Position numbers and translations under genes: made by a program
Part shown: in pieces, positions 1-7,664 of the stretch
How positions within the stretch are numbered: position 1 is the stretch's first letter
Layout of the letters: every line of letters starts with the position of its first letter
Notes under the pieces: generated by a model
What the model was told of the DNA's origin: nothing
Seen by the model: only the letters and a program-made list of their open reading frames with translations
The model's database searches: none
Source of the DNA: Hankyongella sp964404985
Lineage (GTDB): Bacteria; Pseudomonadota; Alphaproteobacteria; Sphingomonadales; Sphingomonadaceae
DNA: 64,000 nucleotides
Direction of reading: 5' to 3'
Assembly (NCBI GenBank): GCA_964404985.1
Contig: CAYOMD010000007.1
Location: forward strand, 20,724 to 84,723

Positions 1-192
1 GCCACCAGAAGACCGGTGCGCTGGTCGAAACCGGGGTTTGGCGCGTATCCAGGATAGGAGTCGAGTTCATGCGGTACAAGTAGACCAGGACCCAAGCCTT
101 CGCCACTGCGACACGCACGCGCAAGCACCTGACCCAGAACTTGATGTCACGTTTTTGTGCCTGCGCTTGACATCCCGACTTGAATTCGTGGG
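1..192. other. Left edge; no confident gene
   Basis: A plus-strand frame is open from the window edge and stops at TAG 88-90, so bases 1-90 could be the last 29 codons of an upstream gene. The minus strand is also open from about base 141 leftward with plausible protein composition, so the two readings compete and neither can be chosen. Downstream there is a good -35-like TTGACA at 167-172 but no convincing -10 at normal spacing. The rest is the leader of the MerC-Fur gene. Confidence 0.3.
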
Positions 193-1089
193 ATGTTACA
201 CTATATCACACTCATGATCCGCAACATCAACTTGCCCCGTCCCCCTGCCGATCTCCTGGGAATCGGTCTATCCAGCCTCTGCGCCCTGCACTGTGCGCTC
301 GGGCTGGCGGCGTCGCTCGCCCTGTCGGCGACCAGCCTGAGCGAGAGCCACCACAGCCTGCACATGCTTGTGCTCGGTCTGGCGGCCGGGCTGTCGTTTG
401 TGGCGTTCATGCCACGCAAAGGGCAAACCCCGTCGCGCTGGCTGGCGCTGCTCGCGCTCGCAGGCTGCAGCCTGCTGCTTGGTGCCGTATTCGTCGGTCA
501 TGCCGACCGGTCGGAAATGCTGCTCTCGATCCTCGGCAGCCTCATCCTGTGCTGCGCTCATATTCTCAATCTGCGGCGCGCGCGCCTGAACCTTGCGACC
601 AGCGTTGTTTTTGCGCGCCATCCTGCGCATAGTGCTCAGATGGCTCAGACAGATACAGCAGAATTGAACGCTGCACAGCGCCAGGCGCTCAACAACGCTG
701 GCGAACAGTGGACCCCGCTGCGCGAGCAGGTGTTTCTGGCGCTGGCCGCACAATCCAAGCCCACAAGCGCCTATGATATTGCGGATTCGGTCTCGCAGGC
801 TCTTGGCCGCCGGATCGCTCCCAATACCGTGTATCGCATGCTGGACCTGTTTGTGCAGGCGAACCTCGCCACACGCATCGAAAGCCGGAACGCCTATCTC
901 GCCAGCGCCCACCCCCAGCATCGCCACGACTGTATCTTCCTGGTCTGCGAGCAATGCGGCGAAACCCGGCACCTCGACGACGATACCCTCACGGAGGTGC
1001 TCCGCACGCGCGCTGCCGCGCAAGGCTACACCGCCCTGAAGCCGGTGCTGGAGGTCAAGGGCCTCTGTGCGGCCTGCTCTGCGCCATGA
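193..1089 (+). CDS. MerC-like membrane domain fused to Fur/Zur-family regulator
   Basis: A 298-residue protein with two domains. Residues about 20-130 form a MerC-type four-helix membrane domain with the paired cysteines of CALHC at 30-34. Residues about 150-298 form a Fur/Zur regulator: winged helix, the His-rich HPQHRHD segment at 240-246, and structural zinc cysteines C252/C255 and C292/C295. The two families are usually separate neighbouring genes. Here no stop separates them, although an internal ATG at 640 (M150) could start a free regulator. The first ATG (193) sits inside a Zur-like dyad, so the ATG at 214 may be the true start; neither has a clear ribosome site. Likely role: zinc-responsive repression, perhaps with metal uptake. 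It overlaps the next gene by 4 bases. Confidence 0.8.
   Translation: MLHYITLMIRNINLPRPPADLLGIGLSSLCALHCALGLAASLALSATSLSESHHSLHMLVLGLAAGLSFVAFMPRKGQTPSRWLALLALAGCSLLLGAVFVGHADRSEMLLSILGSLILCCAHILNLRRARLNLATSVVFARHPAHSAQMAQTDTAELNAAQRQALNNAGEQWTPLREQVFLALAAQSKPTSAYDIADSVSQALGRRIAPNTVYRMLDLFVQANLATRIESRNAYLASAHPQHRHDCIFLVCEQCGETRHLDDDTLTEVLRTRAAAQGYTALKPVLEVKGLCAACSAP
194..210. promoter_or_regulatory. Candidate Zur/Fur-type operator dyad
   Basis: The half-sites TGTTACA (194-200) and TATCACA (204-210) flank a 3-base centre. Each differs at one position from the TGTTATA/TATAACA halves typical of Zur boxes. The dyad lies directly at the start of a gene whose own product carries a Zur-like regulator domain, which fits autoregulation. 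It overlaps the ATG at 193, which argues for the ATG at 214 as the true start. The spacer is longer than in the classic box, so this is a suggestion only. Confidence 0.35.
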
Positions 1090-1715
1090 GCGATTGGCAT
1101 GTGGACCACACGGGGACCCACCGCTGCTGGTGGCCGGGTGATGATGCGCTCTATCAGCACTATCATGACACCGAATGGGGCTACCCGGTCGCCGATGACC
1201 GCCGCCTGTTCGAGAAGATCTGCCTGGAGGGGTTCCAGTCCGGGCTTTCGTGGCTGACCATCCTGCGCAAACGTGAAAACTTCCGGGCGGCCTTTGCCGG
1301 CTTCGATCCGGAACGGGTCGCAGGCTTCGACGACGCGGACATCAGCCGCCTGCTTGGTGATGCCGGCATCGTCCGACACCGCGGCAAGATCGAGTCAACG
1401 ATCAACAACGCGCGCCGCGCCCTTGCCTTGAGGGAGAAACACGGGTCGCTCGCCGCCTATTTCTGGCGCTTCGAGCCACCATTGCACGAGCGCCCGCAGC
1501 ATTTCACCCGGGCAGCCCTGAGCGCCATCCCGACGACACCGACCTCAACGGCTCTGAGCAAGGACCTCAAAGCGCTGGGCTGGACGTTCGTCGGGCCCAC
1601 CACCTGCTATGCCTTCATGCAGGCGATGGGCATGGTCAACGACCATGTCGAGGGCTGCCATGCCCGTACCGCTGCAACAGCTGCGCGGGCACATTTTGTG
1701 GTGCCAGCCCTTTAG
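1086..1715 (+). CDS. tag: DNA-3-methyladenine glycosylase I
   Basis: A 209-residue TagI enzyme, which removes 3-methyladenine from alkylated DNA in base excision repair. It has the family pattern: RCWW near the N-terminus (C14), YHDTEWG (H27), the GLSWLTILRKRENFR core, and a C-terminal NDHVEGC. These supply the Cys/His residues of the TAG zinc site. The ATG overlaps the stop of the MerC-Fur gene (ATGA), so the two are probably cotranscribed. Its stop overlaps the convergent acetyl-CoA synthetase stop by a few bases. Length and motifs are normal for the family. Confidence 0.93.
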   Translation: MSDWHVDHTGTHRCWWPGDDALYQHYHDTEWGYPVADDRRLFEKICLEGFQSGLSWLTILRKRENFRAAFAGFDPERVAGFDDADISRLLGDAGIVRHRGKIESTINNARRALALREKHGSLAAYFWRFEPPLHERPQHFTRAALSAIPTTPTSTALSKDLKALGWTFVGPTTCYAFMQAMGMVNDHVEGCHARTAATAARAHFVVPAL

Positions 1716-3652
1716 CCCCGAACCGCGCGCTCCGCGACCAGGCTGTCGACCACAGACGGGTCCGCCAGGGTCGAGGTGTCGCCCAGGCTGCTGATATCCC
1801 CTTCCGCGATCTTGCGCAGGATGCGCCGCATGATCTTGCCGCTGCGGGTCTTGGGAAGGCCCGGTGCGAACTGAATGACATCCGGGGAGGCAATCGGCCC
1901 GATTTCGTGGCGCACCCACTGGACCAGTTCCTTGCGCAGGCCCTCATCGCCGGTCTCGCCGGAATTCAGCGTCACATAGGCGTAGATGCCCTGCCCCTTG
2001 ATCTCATGCGGCATGCCGACCACCGCAGCTTCCGCAACTTTGACATGGGAGACCAGCGCACTCTCGATTTCCGCCGTGCCCATGCGATGGCCGGAGACGT
2101 TGATCACGTCGTCGACCCGGCCGGTGATCCAGTAGTAGCCATCGGCATCCCGGCGGCAGCCGTCGCCGGTGAAATACTTGCCCGGATAGGTCGTGAAGTA
2201 GGTCTGGAAGAAGCGATCGTGATCACCCCAGATCGTGCGCATCTGCCCCGGCCAGCTGTCCACCAGCACCAGATTGCCCTCGGTCGCCCCGTCCAGCACT
2301 GCACCGTTCGCATCGACGATCTGCGGCTGGATGCCGAAGAACGGCCGCGTCGCAGACCCCGGCTTGAGATCGGTCGCGCCCGGCAGCGGCGAGATCAGGA
2401 TACCACCGGTTTCGGTCTGCCACCAGGTATCGACAATCTGGCAGCGCTCATCCCCCACAACCTTGTAATACCACTGCCAGGCCTCGGGGTTGATCGGCTC
2501 GCCGACCGAACCCAGGAGGCGCAGGCTGGCCCGCGAAGACTGCTTCACCCAGCTCTCGCCCTCGCGCATCAGCGCCCGGATCGCCGTCGGTGCGGTGTAG
2601 AGAATGTTCACCTTGTACTTGTCGACCACCTGCCAGAAGCGCCCGAAATCCGGGTAATTCGGAACCCCTTCGAACATCACGCTGGTGGCACCGTTCGCGA
2701 GCGGCCCATACACAAGATAGCTGTGGCCGGTGACCCAGCCGACATCGGCGGTGCACCAGAACACTTCGCCAGGCTTGTAATCGAACACATAGTGGAAGGT
2801 GATGGCGCACCAGACGAGATAGCCGCCCGTGGTGTGCAGAACACCCTTGGGTTTGCCCGTTGACCCGGAGGTATAGAGGATGAACAACGGGTCTTCAGCG
2901 CCCATCGGCTCCGGCGGGCAATCACTGTCCACCGTCGCCTCAAGATCATGGACCCAGTGGTCGCGCCCGTCCTGCATCGCGATTGCGCCGCCAGTGTGGC
3001 GCACGACAAGCACTTTTTCCACGCCGGGGCACCGCTGCAACGCCTCATCAACATTGGCCTTCAGCGGCACCTTGCGGCCGGCGCGGCGACCCTCATCCGC
3101 TGTCACCACAACGGTCGCATCGCTGTCCTGGATACGCCCGGCCAGACTGTCCGGCGAGAAGCCGCCGAAGACCACGCAGTGAATGGCACCGATACGGGTG
3201 CAGGCCAGCATGTACACGGCCGCCGCCGGGATCATCGGCAGATAGAGCACCACACGACAGCCCCGGTGTACCCCCAGTGATTTCAGCATGTTGGCCGCCT
3301 TGCAGACGCGTCCGTGCAAGTCCTTGTAGGTGATCGCCTCGCTTTCCGACGGGTCGTCGCCTTCCCAGAGTATGGCGACCTGATCGCCCCGGGCCTCCAG
3401 ATGCCGGTCCAGACAGTTGGCACTGACATTGACCTGACCGTCTTCAAACCAGGAGACGCCGAAATCCGTTTCCTGAAAGGAGGTTTTTTTCACCACCGTG
3501 AACGGCTTGATCCAGTCGACCCGTTGCGCTTCGCGCTGCCAGAATGCCTCCGGGTCGCGCACAGACTGCTCGTAGAGCCTGGCATAGGCCTCTGCATCCG
3601 TATGGGTGTGCGCGCGCGCTGTGGCGGATACGGGGACAACGGTCTCGGACAT
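1712..3652 (-). CDS. acs: Acetyl-CoA synthetase (AMP-forming)
   Basis: A 646-residue cytoplasmic enzyme converting acetate, ATP and CoA to acetyl-CoA through acetyl-AMP. It shows the AMP-binding loop YTSGSTGKPKG, the WWQTETGG and SGHRMGTAEIE motifs, and the C-terminal PKTRSGKIMRR whose lysine is the usual acetylation-controlled catalytic residue. The ATG at 3652 is chosen because GGAGG lies just upstream and length then matches the family; the frame stays open further upstream without support. It is divergent from the MarR gene at 3838, with 185 bases between them that must hold both promoters. Confidence 0.96.
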   Translation of the reverse strand: MSETVVPVSATARAHTHTDAEAYARLYEQSVRDPEAFWQREAQRVDWIKPFTVVKKTSFQETDFGVSWFEDGQVNVSANCLDRHLEARGDQVAILWEGDDPSESEAITYKDLHGRVCKAANMLKSLGVHRGCRVVLYLPMIPAAAVYMLACTRIGAIHCVVFGGFSPDSLAGRIQDSDATVVVTADEGRRAGRKVPLKANVDEALQRCPGVEKVLVVRHTGGAIAMQDGRDHWVHDLEATVDSDCPPEPMGAEDPLFILYTSGSTGKPKGVLHTTGGYLVWCAITFHYVFDYKPGEVFWCTADVGWVTGHSYLVYGPLANGATSVMFEGVPNYPDFGRFWQVVDKYKVNILYTAPTAIRALMREGESWVKQSSRASLRLLGSVGEPINPEAWQWYYKVVGDERCQIVDTWWQTETGGILISPLPGATDLKPGSATRPFFGIQPQIVDANGAVLDGATEGNLVLVDSWPGQMRTIWGDHDRFFQTYFTTYPGKYFTGDGCRRDADGYYWITGRVDDVINVSGHRMGTAEIESALVSHVKVAEAAVVGMPHEIKGQGIYAYVTLNSGETGDEGLRKELVQWVRHEIGPIASPDVIQFAPGLPKTRSGKIMRRILRKIAEGDISSLGDTSTLADPSVVDSLVAERAVRG

Positions 3653-3837
3653 GGTCTTTTCCTCCCAGATTGTTGGCGCGTTATAGCGATTTTTTATGCG
3701 CACGTGACCCACGACCAAGGTTGGGTATTCCATAGTCTGAGCACCCGGTATGGAGTTGATGGCAAGCGTTGCCTTCAGCCAGTAGCAACCCTATGGATAC
3801 AGTGCGTTATTGCATCCATCCCCCCGAAAGAATCCGC

Positions 3838-4308
3838 ATGACTGCGACACCGCCGACCGACAGCACAGAGCCGTTGCTGCTCAACCGGTTCATTCCCTTT
3901 CGGCTGTCGGTGCTGTCGAATCAGGTCAGTCGTGCCGTCGCGCGGATCTATGCGCGGCGCTTCCGCCTGAAGCTTCCGGAGTGGCGTGTCCTTGCGATCC
4001 TCGGTGTGCATCACGAACTGACAGCCTCGCAAATCTGCGAGATTACCGCGATGGACAAGGTGGCGATCTCCCGCGCCGTCACCCGGCTGATCGCGATGGG
4101 CAGAGTGACGTCCATCATCGACCCTGCGGATGCGCGCCGCGCCTTGCTGTCTTTGACGGCAGAGGGCATGGACATCTATCAGCGTATTGTCCCGATGGCA
4201 CGCGCAGTAGAGGCGCGCCTGCTTGAGCAGCTGACCGAGAGTGAGCGCGCGCTGCTTCACGACCTGTTCGACCGCCTGGGGGCCAGTGCCCAGGAGCTTG
4301 ACCGCTAG
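3838..4308 (+). CDS. MarR-family transcriptional regulator
   Basis: A 156-residue winged-helix regulator. Residues about 45-110 carry the MarR DNA-binding region (ELTASQICEITAMDKVAISRAVTRL, wing around the DPADARR segment), followed by a long dimerisation helix. The start at 3838 has GAAAG 8 bases upstream. It is divergent from acs, so acetate or CoA-thioester metabolism is a possible target, but that is only inferred from position. The ligand is unknown. Confidence 0.88.
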   Translation: MTATPPTDSTEPLLLNRFIPFRLSVLSNQVSRAVARIYARRFRLKLPEWRVLAILGVHHELTASQICEITAMDKVAISRAVTRLIAMGRVTSIIDPADARRALLSLTAEGMDIYQRIVPMARAVEARLLEQLTESERALLHDLFDRLGASAQELDR

Positions 4309-4323
4309 TGACAACACAAGTCG

Positions 4324-4418
4324 AGCAGTTTGAAAATCCGCTCACCCTGAGCATGACGAAGGGATGAGCGGCTCGTGGTTCTGTCCAAGCTCACCACGAG
4401 CGGATTATCAAACTGACC
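4324..4418. repeat. Palindromic dispersed repeat, family A, copy 1
   Basis: An imperfect palindrome: the left arm around 4326-4343 and the right arm around 4398-4415 pair over 17 of 18 positions, with inner GCTCACC/GTGAGC-type arms. The sequence resembles the widespread GAGC...CCTGAGC...ACGAGCGG intergenic repeats of proteobacteria. A diverged copy in opposite orientation lies at about 51904-51986. Confidence 0.75.
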
Positions 4419-4431
4419 CAAGACGGCAAGT

Positions 4432-4644
4432 TTAGGCGATGATATCGGGCACCATCTGGTCCTGGATGTGGGCAATCTCGTCCCGAAGCGCCAGTTTGCG
4501 CCGTTTCATGCGCTGCATCTGAAGCTGGTCGTTCGTCCCTATCGATAGCAGGGCGTTGATGGCGACATCGAGATCGCGATGCTCCTCAATGAGGATGGAA
4601 AGCCGCGCCTGCAGTTCTTCCTGACTGGCCTTGCTCACCTGCAC
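4432..4644 (-). CDS. DUF465 (YdcH-like) small coiled-coil protein
   Basis: A 70-residue, highly charged helical protein of the YdcH/DUF465 family: paired helices with QARLSILIEEHRDLD and the C-terminal MKRRKLALRDEIAHIQDQM pattern. Function is not established; family members are small cytoplasmic proteins. The listed start is GTG at 4644; a second GTG at 4638 would remove two residues. A second DUF465 gene lies divergently at 5013. Confidence 0.85.
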   Translation of the reverse strand: MQVSKASQEELQARLSILIEEHRDLDVAINALLSIGTNDQLQMQRMKRRKLALRDEIAHIQDQMVPDIIA

Positions 4645-5012
4645 CCCACGACGTCACGACACGAGGTTGCTCAGCTACCATAGTCGTGGCGGTGAGGGTA
4701 GAGCCTGCAAGGCCCTATGCCGCATCGTGGGCCACGCATGCACGAGCCCATGGGTAAGCCGAGTCGAACTGTTACCGAGGCGTTAATGCGCAGGATTAGT
4801 ACATGTGACTGAAATTATAGACTAAAAGCACATGCCATCGATACGCCTCGGCATTCTATAAATCGACCTGAATTTCGTGTGAACCACTAACTGTAGAACT
4901 TGTCCGCAGACAGTTTTCACCCGTGTCGGGTTTTGACTGACAAGCGCTCCCATCTGTGATGGAGTTATCGACGCGGTTAAGCCGTAGGATGCAACGAAAG
5001 GAGCATGTCCCG
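4645..5012. other. Intergenic region between two divergent DUF465 genes
   Basis: 368 bases, noticeably AT-richer than the neighbours, with no supported gene. It contains a perfect 9-base inverted repeat, CCGAGGCGT at 4775-4783 and ACGCCTCGG at 4843-4851, bracketing an AT-rich 59-base interior. The region must contain promoters for both flanking genes. No promoter pair was clear enough to mark. Confidence 0.5.
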
Positions 5013-5177
5013 ATGAGCATGAGCCAACATCTCAGCAACATGAGTGCCAAACACGCGCAACTGGAAAACCGGATACTGCGTGAGACTGTGCGCCCGGCAC
5101 CGGACTGGCAATTGGTTCACCAGCTCAAAAAGGAAAAGTTGCGCCTCAAGGAAACCCTGGAGCGTATTACCCAGTAA
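5013..5177 (+). CDS. Second DUF465 (YdcH-like) small protein
   Basis: A 54-residue helical protein of the same YdcH/DUF465 family as its divergent neighbour (LVHQLKKEKLRLKETLERI at the C-terminus). The ATG at 5013 is chosen because AAGGAG lies at 4998-5003, 9 bases upstream; an upstream in-frame ATG exists but lacks a ribosome site. A paired, divergent arrangement of two DUF465 genes suggests local duplication, though the two proteins are clearly diverged. Function unknown. Confidence 0.85.
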   Translation: MSMSQHLSNMSAKHAQLENRILRETVRPAPDWQLVHQLKKEKLRLKETLERITQ

Positions 5178-5217
5178 TACCAAGCTGCATTGACAGAAAC
5201 TCATGGAAACGTTGTTA

Positions 5218-5418
5218 CCCCGGCGAGAGCCGGGGTCCTGGAACGCGTCGTTTTCCAGTAACTTGAGACGGATGTGTTCCTGGAGCGTGATGACTTTAGA
5301 TTGAACCGGGTCTCCCCTCCCGTCTACGGGAGGGGAGGTGCGAAGCACCGGGGTGGGCAAGCGCGTCTCTGGCACCCACCCCAGCCTAGCGGCCACCCCT
5401 CCCTCAACGAGGGAGGGG
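5218..5418. repeat. Composite cluster of palindromic repeats
   Basis: Several unrelated repeat types lie end to end. The first is a CCCCGGC-gaga-GCCGGGG hairpin (5218-5235). The second is the TGATGACTTTAG motif (5288-5299) shared with copies near 15341, 17601 (minus strand) and 22679. The third is a perfect 11-bp stem CTCCCCTCCCG/CGGGAGGGGAG (5312-5337). The fourth is GGGGTGGG (5350-5357) pairing with CCCACCCC (5375-5382). The last is a 10-bp stem at 5396-5418. The last three form the same kind of unit as at 17.66-17.81 kb. No gene is present in the whole 5178-5552 gap. Confidence 0.8.
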
Positions 5419-5552
5419 AAATGAGTCTGTTTGATGTCAGCAGGCTCAAGATTGCGGCTGAAGTTTATCCTGTGCGACGCGCGCCAATCGTCGTCGATGG
5501 CCGGAGCGATGGTATGCGTCACGATCCCTGCACACTGGTATAAGTCACCGCT

Positions 5553-6203
5553 CTATTCTTCCAGCGAACCCTCTGCCAGAGCGGCGGCCTCTGCCTCGGC
5601 CTGGCGGGTTGCGGCGCGCAACTTACGCAGCTCTTCCTCCAGCGCCGCGGTTTCGCGGTCAACAATGGCAGCGTCGGTGGCGGCAGCGCGATCCTTGTTC
5701 GCCTGACTGACCAAGGCATCCAGTTCGCGCTGGCTGCACAGGCCAAGGGCAACCGGGTCCTGCGGCTTGATGGCCTGAATATTCCAGTGGCTCTTGTCCC
5801 GGATGCCGGAGATCGTGTGCTTGGTCGTCCCGATCAGCTTGGAGATCTGGCTGTCCTTAAGTTCCGGATGGTAGCGCAGCAACCAGGCGATGGCATCCGG
5901 CTTGTCTTGCCGCCTGGAGACCGGCGTGTAGCGCGGCCCTTTGGTGCGCTTGGCCTGTTCTGGACCGGTGATCGCCATCAACCGGGCCGCCGGGTTCTTC
6001 TGGCAGCGCTCGATATCCGCCTGCGACAGTTGTCCGGTGCGCACTGGATCGATGCCGACCATCTTGGTCTGGACCGTATCATCGGCGATCGCCTGCACTT
6101 CCAGCAGGTGAAGGCCACAATAGTCCGCTATCTGCTGAAAGGTCAGGCCGGTATTCTCGACCAGCCAGACTGCGGTTGCAAACGGCATAAGAGGTTGCGA
6201 CAT
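5553..6203 (-). CDS. trcR: DUF1013 protein, TrcR-like cell-cycle regulator
   Basis: A 216-residue protein of the alphaproteobacterial DUF1013 family, described as a cell-cycle transcriptional regulator (TrcR). Residues about 1-50 and 95-145 contain helix-turn-helix-like segments (QQIADYCGLHLLEVQAIAD; SQISKLIGTTKHTISGIRD). The C-terminus (about 170-216) is an Ala/Glu-rich coiled coil. Family length is normal. A terminator for the upstream gene lies between 6241 and 6270, so this gene probably has its own promoter in the roughly 40 bases before its start. Its stop TAG is followed by AGC, as in several genes here that end in repeats. Confidence 0.9.
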   Translation of the reverse strand: MSQPLMPFATAVWLVENTGLTFQQIADYCGLHLLEVQAIADDTVQTKMVGIDPVRTGQLSQADIERCQKNPAARLMAITGPEQAKRTKGPRYTPVSRRQDKPDAIAWLLRYHPELKDSQISKLIGTTKHTISGIRDKSHWNIQAIKPQDPVALGLCSQRELDALVSQANKDRAAATDAAIVDRETAALEEELRKLRAATRQAEAEAAALAEGSLEE

Positions 6204-6240
6204 CCTGCGTCTCCTGTCCCGACAAAGCGGCTGCGGGCTG

Positions 6241-6270
6241 AAAAAAAATTAGCCGCCCAAAATGGGCGGC
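6241..6270 (-). terminator. Rho-independent terminator (leftward)
   Basis: A perfect 8-bp stem, GCCGCCCA (6252-6259) and TGGGCGGC (6263-6270), with a 3-base loop. On the minus strand it is followed by TAA and then eight T (6241-6248). It ends transcription of the DODA-like gene before the TrcR gene. Confidence 0.9.
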
Positions 6271-6367
6271 CGCTGGGCGCAGACTAGCCGCGAGCCGGTC
6301 CGGGTTCAAGCCTCGATTGGGTCTTGCCTGGCAGCGTAACGGGTTCCCCGGCAAGCAGGCCCGGGCT

Positions 6368-7063
6368 CTACTCGAAGACGAATATACTGGTGTGGGTCTG
6401 CGCACCCTCAACGCTGCACGGGTCACAGCGGACACTGGCACCCGGGCCGGCGGCACCAAGCGCCGTGAACAACGGCATCAGCGAGTCTTCCTGCGGCTGC
6501 GGCGTCACCGGGCAGTTGAAGCGCTCGCGATAATCCAGCAAATCATCAACACGGCCGCTTTGCAGCACCTTGTTCATCCAGTCGATGAACCCGACCATGT
6601 CCTTCGGCTTGTCCTTGTCTCCACAGGTTACGCCGCCGCATCCAAGCACCAGCACATCGCGACTGCGTAATTTATCCAGGTGCAGGCCGAGACTATAGTG
6701 ATGCAAGGCGCCGCGCAGGCTGAGCAGCGAGACCTCAACGATAGGCGGCATCTTCTTCTCAAACAGGAATGCCGCCGGCCAATGGCTGCCAGAACCCAGA
6801 GTCTCGACCACCAGCATTGGCGCGATGGTCGCGCCGATTGCGTCGGCAACCAGCGTCGCGGCCCCCTTGCGTATCGGGGTTTCCGCTCCATCCGTCGTCA
6901 CGAGGCGCACCTGCGCTGTCGTCGTGCGCCATTGGTTCGAGACCAGGGCAATAGCCTGCGGACGCGGCAGACTGTCACCCAACGTCTTTAGCGCGCGTTT
7001 CGTCTCCGGGTCGCTTGGCGACTGGTCCGGCGTGCCGTTACAAACGAAGATCGCGGGGATCAC
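6368..7063 (-). CDS. DODA/LigB-fold protein without metal ligands (probable pseudoenzyme)
   Basis: A 231-residue protein with the outline of class III extradiol / 4,5-DOPA dioxygenases (YgiD family): an N-terminal strand and loop, the SLPRPQAIALVSNQW segment, a central LVLGCGG segment, and the C-terminal MPLFTALGAAG. Every position where the family has a metal or catalytic histidine is changed. HGSP is NGTP (N9), SAHW is SNQW (Q44), the G-x-x-x-H-N motif reads VTC (T146/C147), and HPxxEH reads QPQEDS (Q189, S194). The reading frame is otherwise intact. The start is GTG with AGGAG upstream, and a strong terminator follows about 100 bases after its stop, so it looks expressed. A non-enzymatic role is inferred; no partner is evident. 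Confidence 0.72.
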   Translation of the reverse strand: MIPAIFVCNGTPDQSPSDPETKRALKTLGDSLPRPQAIALVSNQWRTTTAQVRLVTTDGAETPIRKGAATLVADAIGATIAPMLVVETLGSGSHWPAAFLFEKKMPPIVEVSLLSLRGALHHYSLGLHLDKLRSRDVLVLGCGGVTCGDKDKPKDMVGFIDWMNKVLQSGRVDDLLDYRERFNCPVTPQPQEDSLMPLFTALGAAGPGASVRCDPCSVEGAQTHTSIFVFE

Positions 7064-7168
7064 ATCAATTCTCCTAGCATGACCCCTTACAAGTCAGCAC
7101 AAACCGTCAGGTTGCTAGTGAGAGACTCGCGAAAGCAGTGTTTCACATATGGGAAAACGGCAGGTCGC

Positions 7169-7630
7169 TTAGCTGTTGACAGGTGCGACAACCAGTTGCG
7201 CGCCCTCTACGCCGATGACCTTGACCATCCGCCCATTCGGCATGTCCGGCCCGCGCACCAGCCAGGCGGTATCCCCAACGCGCGCGCGGCCCGTGCCGGC
7301 CTCGATCGGCTCGATCAGCTTCAGTGTCTGGCCGACCAGCTGATCGCCGCGCCGGTTCAACAGCGGTGCCGCAGAGACAATCGGGAAGCGCCGGAGCAGC
7401 GTGCGCAGAACCACGACATTCAGCACAGCGAAAACGGCAAACAGGATGAACTGAACCTCCACTGCCGGATCGACCGCCACCGTGATGACACCGGTTATGA
7501 TGCAGGCAATGCCGACCCAGAGCATGAAAGACCCCGGCGCAAAAATTTCCAGCACCGCAAGGATCAAGCCCGCTGCTACCCACCACCAGCCGAAGCCGGT
7601 CTCGCCGCTCATCATTTCAGACAGACTCAT
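7169..7630 (-). CDS. NfeD-family membrane protein
   Basis: A 153-residue inner-membrane protein with three hydrophobic helices (about 14-32, 35-53, 58-78) and a C-terminal OB-fold-like NfeD domain (about 90-150; QLVGQTLKLIEPIEAGTGRA, GDTAWLVRG). NfeD proteins partner with SPFH/stomatin proteins in membrane microdomains. It follows the SPFH gene by 34 bases in the same direction, the standard pairing for this short NfeD form. No protease domain is present. Confidence 0.92.
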   Translation of the reverse strand: MSLSEMMSGETGFGWWWVAAGLILAVLEIFAPGSFMLWVGIACIITGVITVAVDPAVEVQFILFAVFAVLNVVVLRTLLRRFPIVSAAPLLNRRGDQLVGQTLKLIEPIEAGTGRARVGDTAWLVRGPDMPNGRMVKVIGVEGAQLVVAPVNS

Positions 7631-7664
7631 GTGCGCCTCGCGTTAGCTTTCGGTGGTCACTTGC

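Noticed and set aside
1907..2863. Long open frame antisense to acs (318 codons)
   Set aside because: It lies wholly inside a clear acetyl-CoA synthetase gene and has no family features; long shadow frames are expected at this GC content.
5312..5418. Series of hairpins considered as a CRISPR array
   Set aside because: The units are inverted repeats without regular spacing or unique equal-length spacers.
6296..6330. GGTTCAAGCC resembling a tRNA T-loop
   Set aside because: The flanking bases do not form a T stem and no acceptor or anticodon arms can be folded around it.
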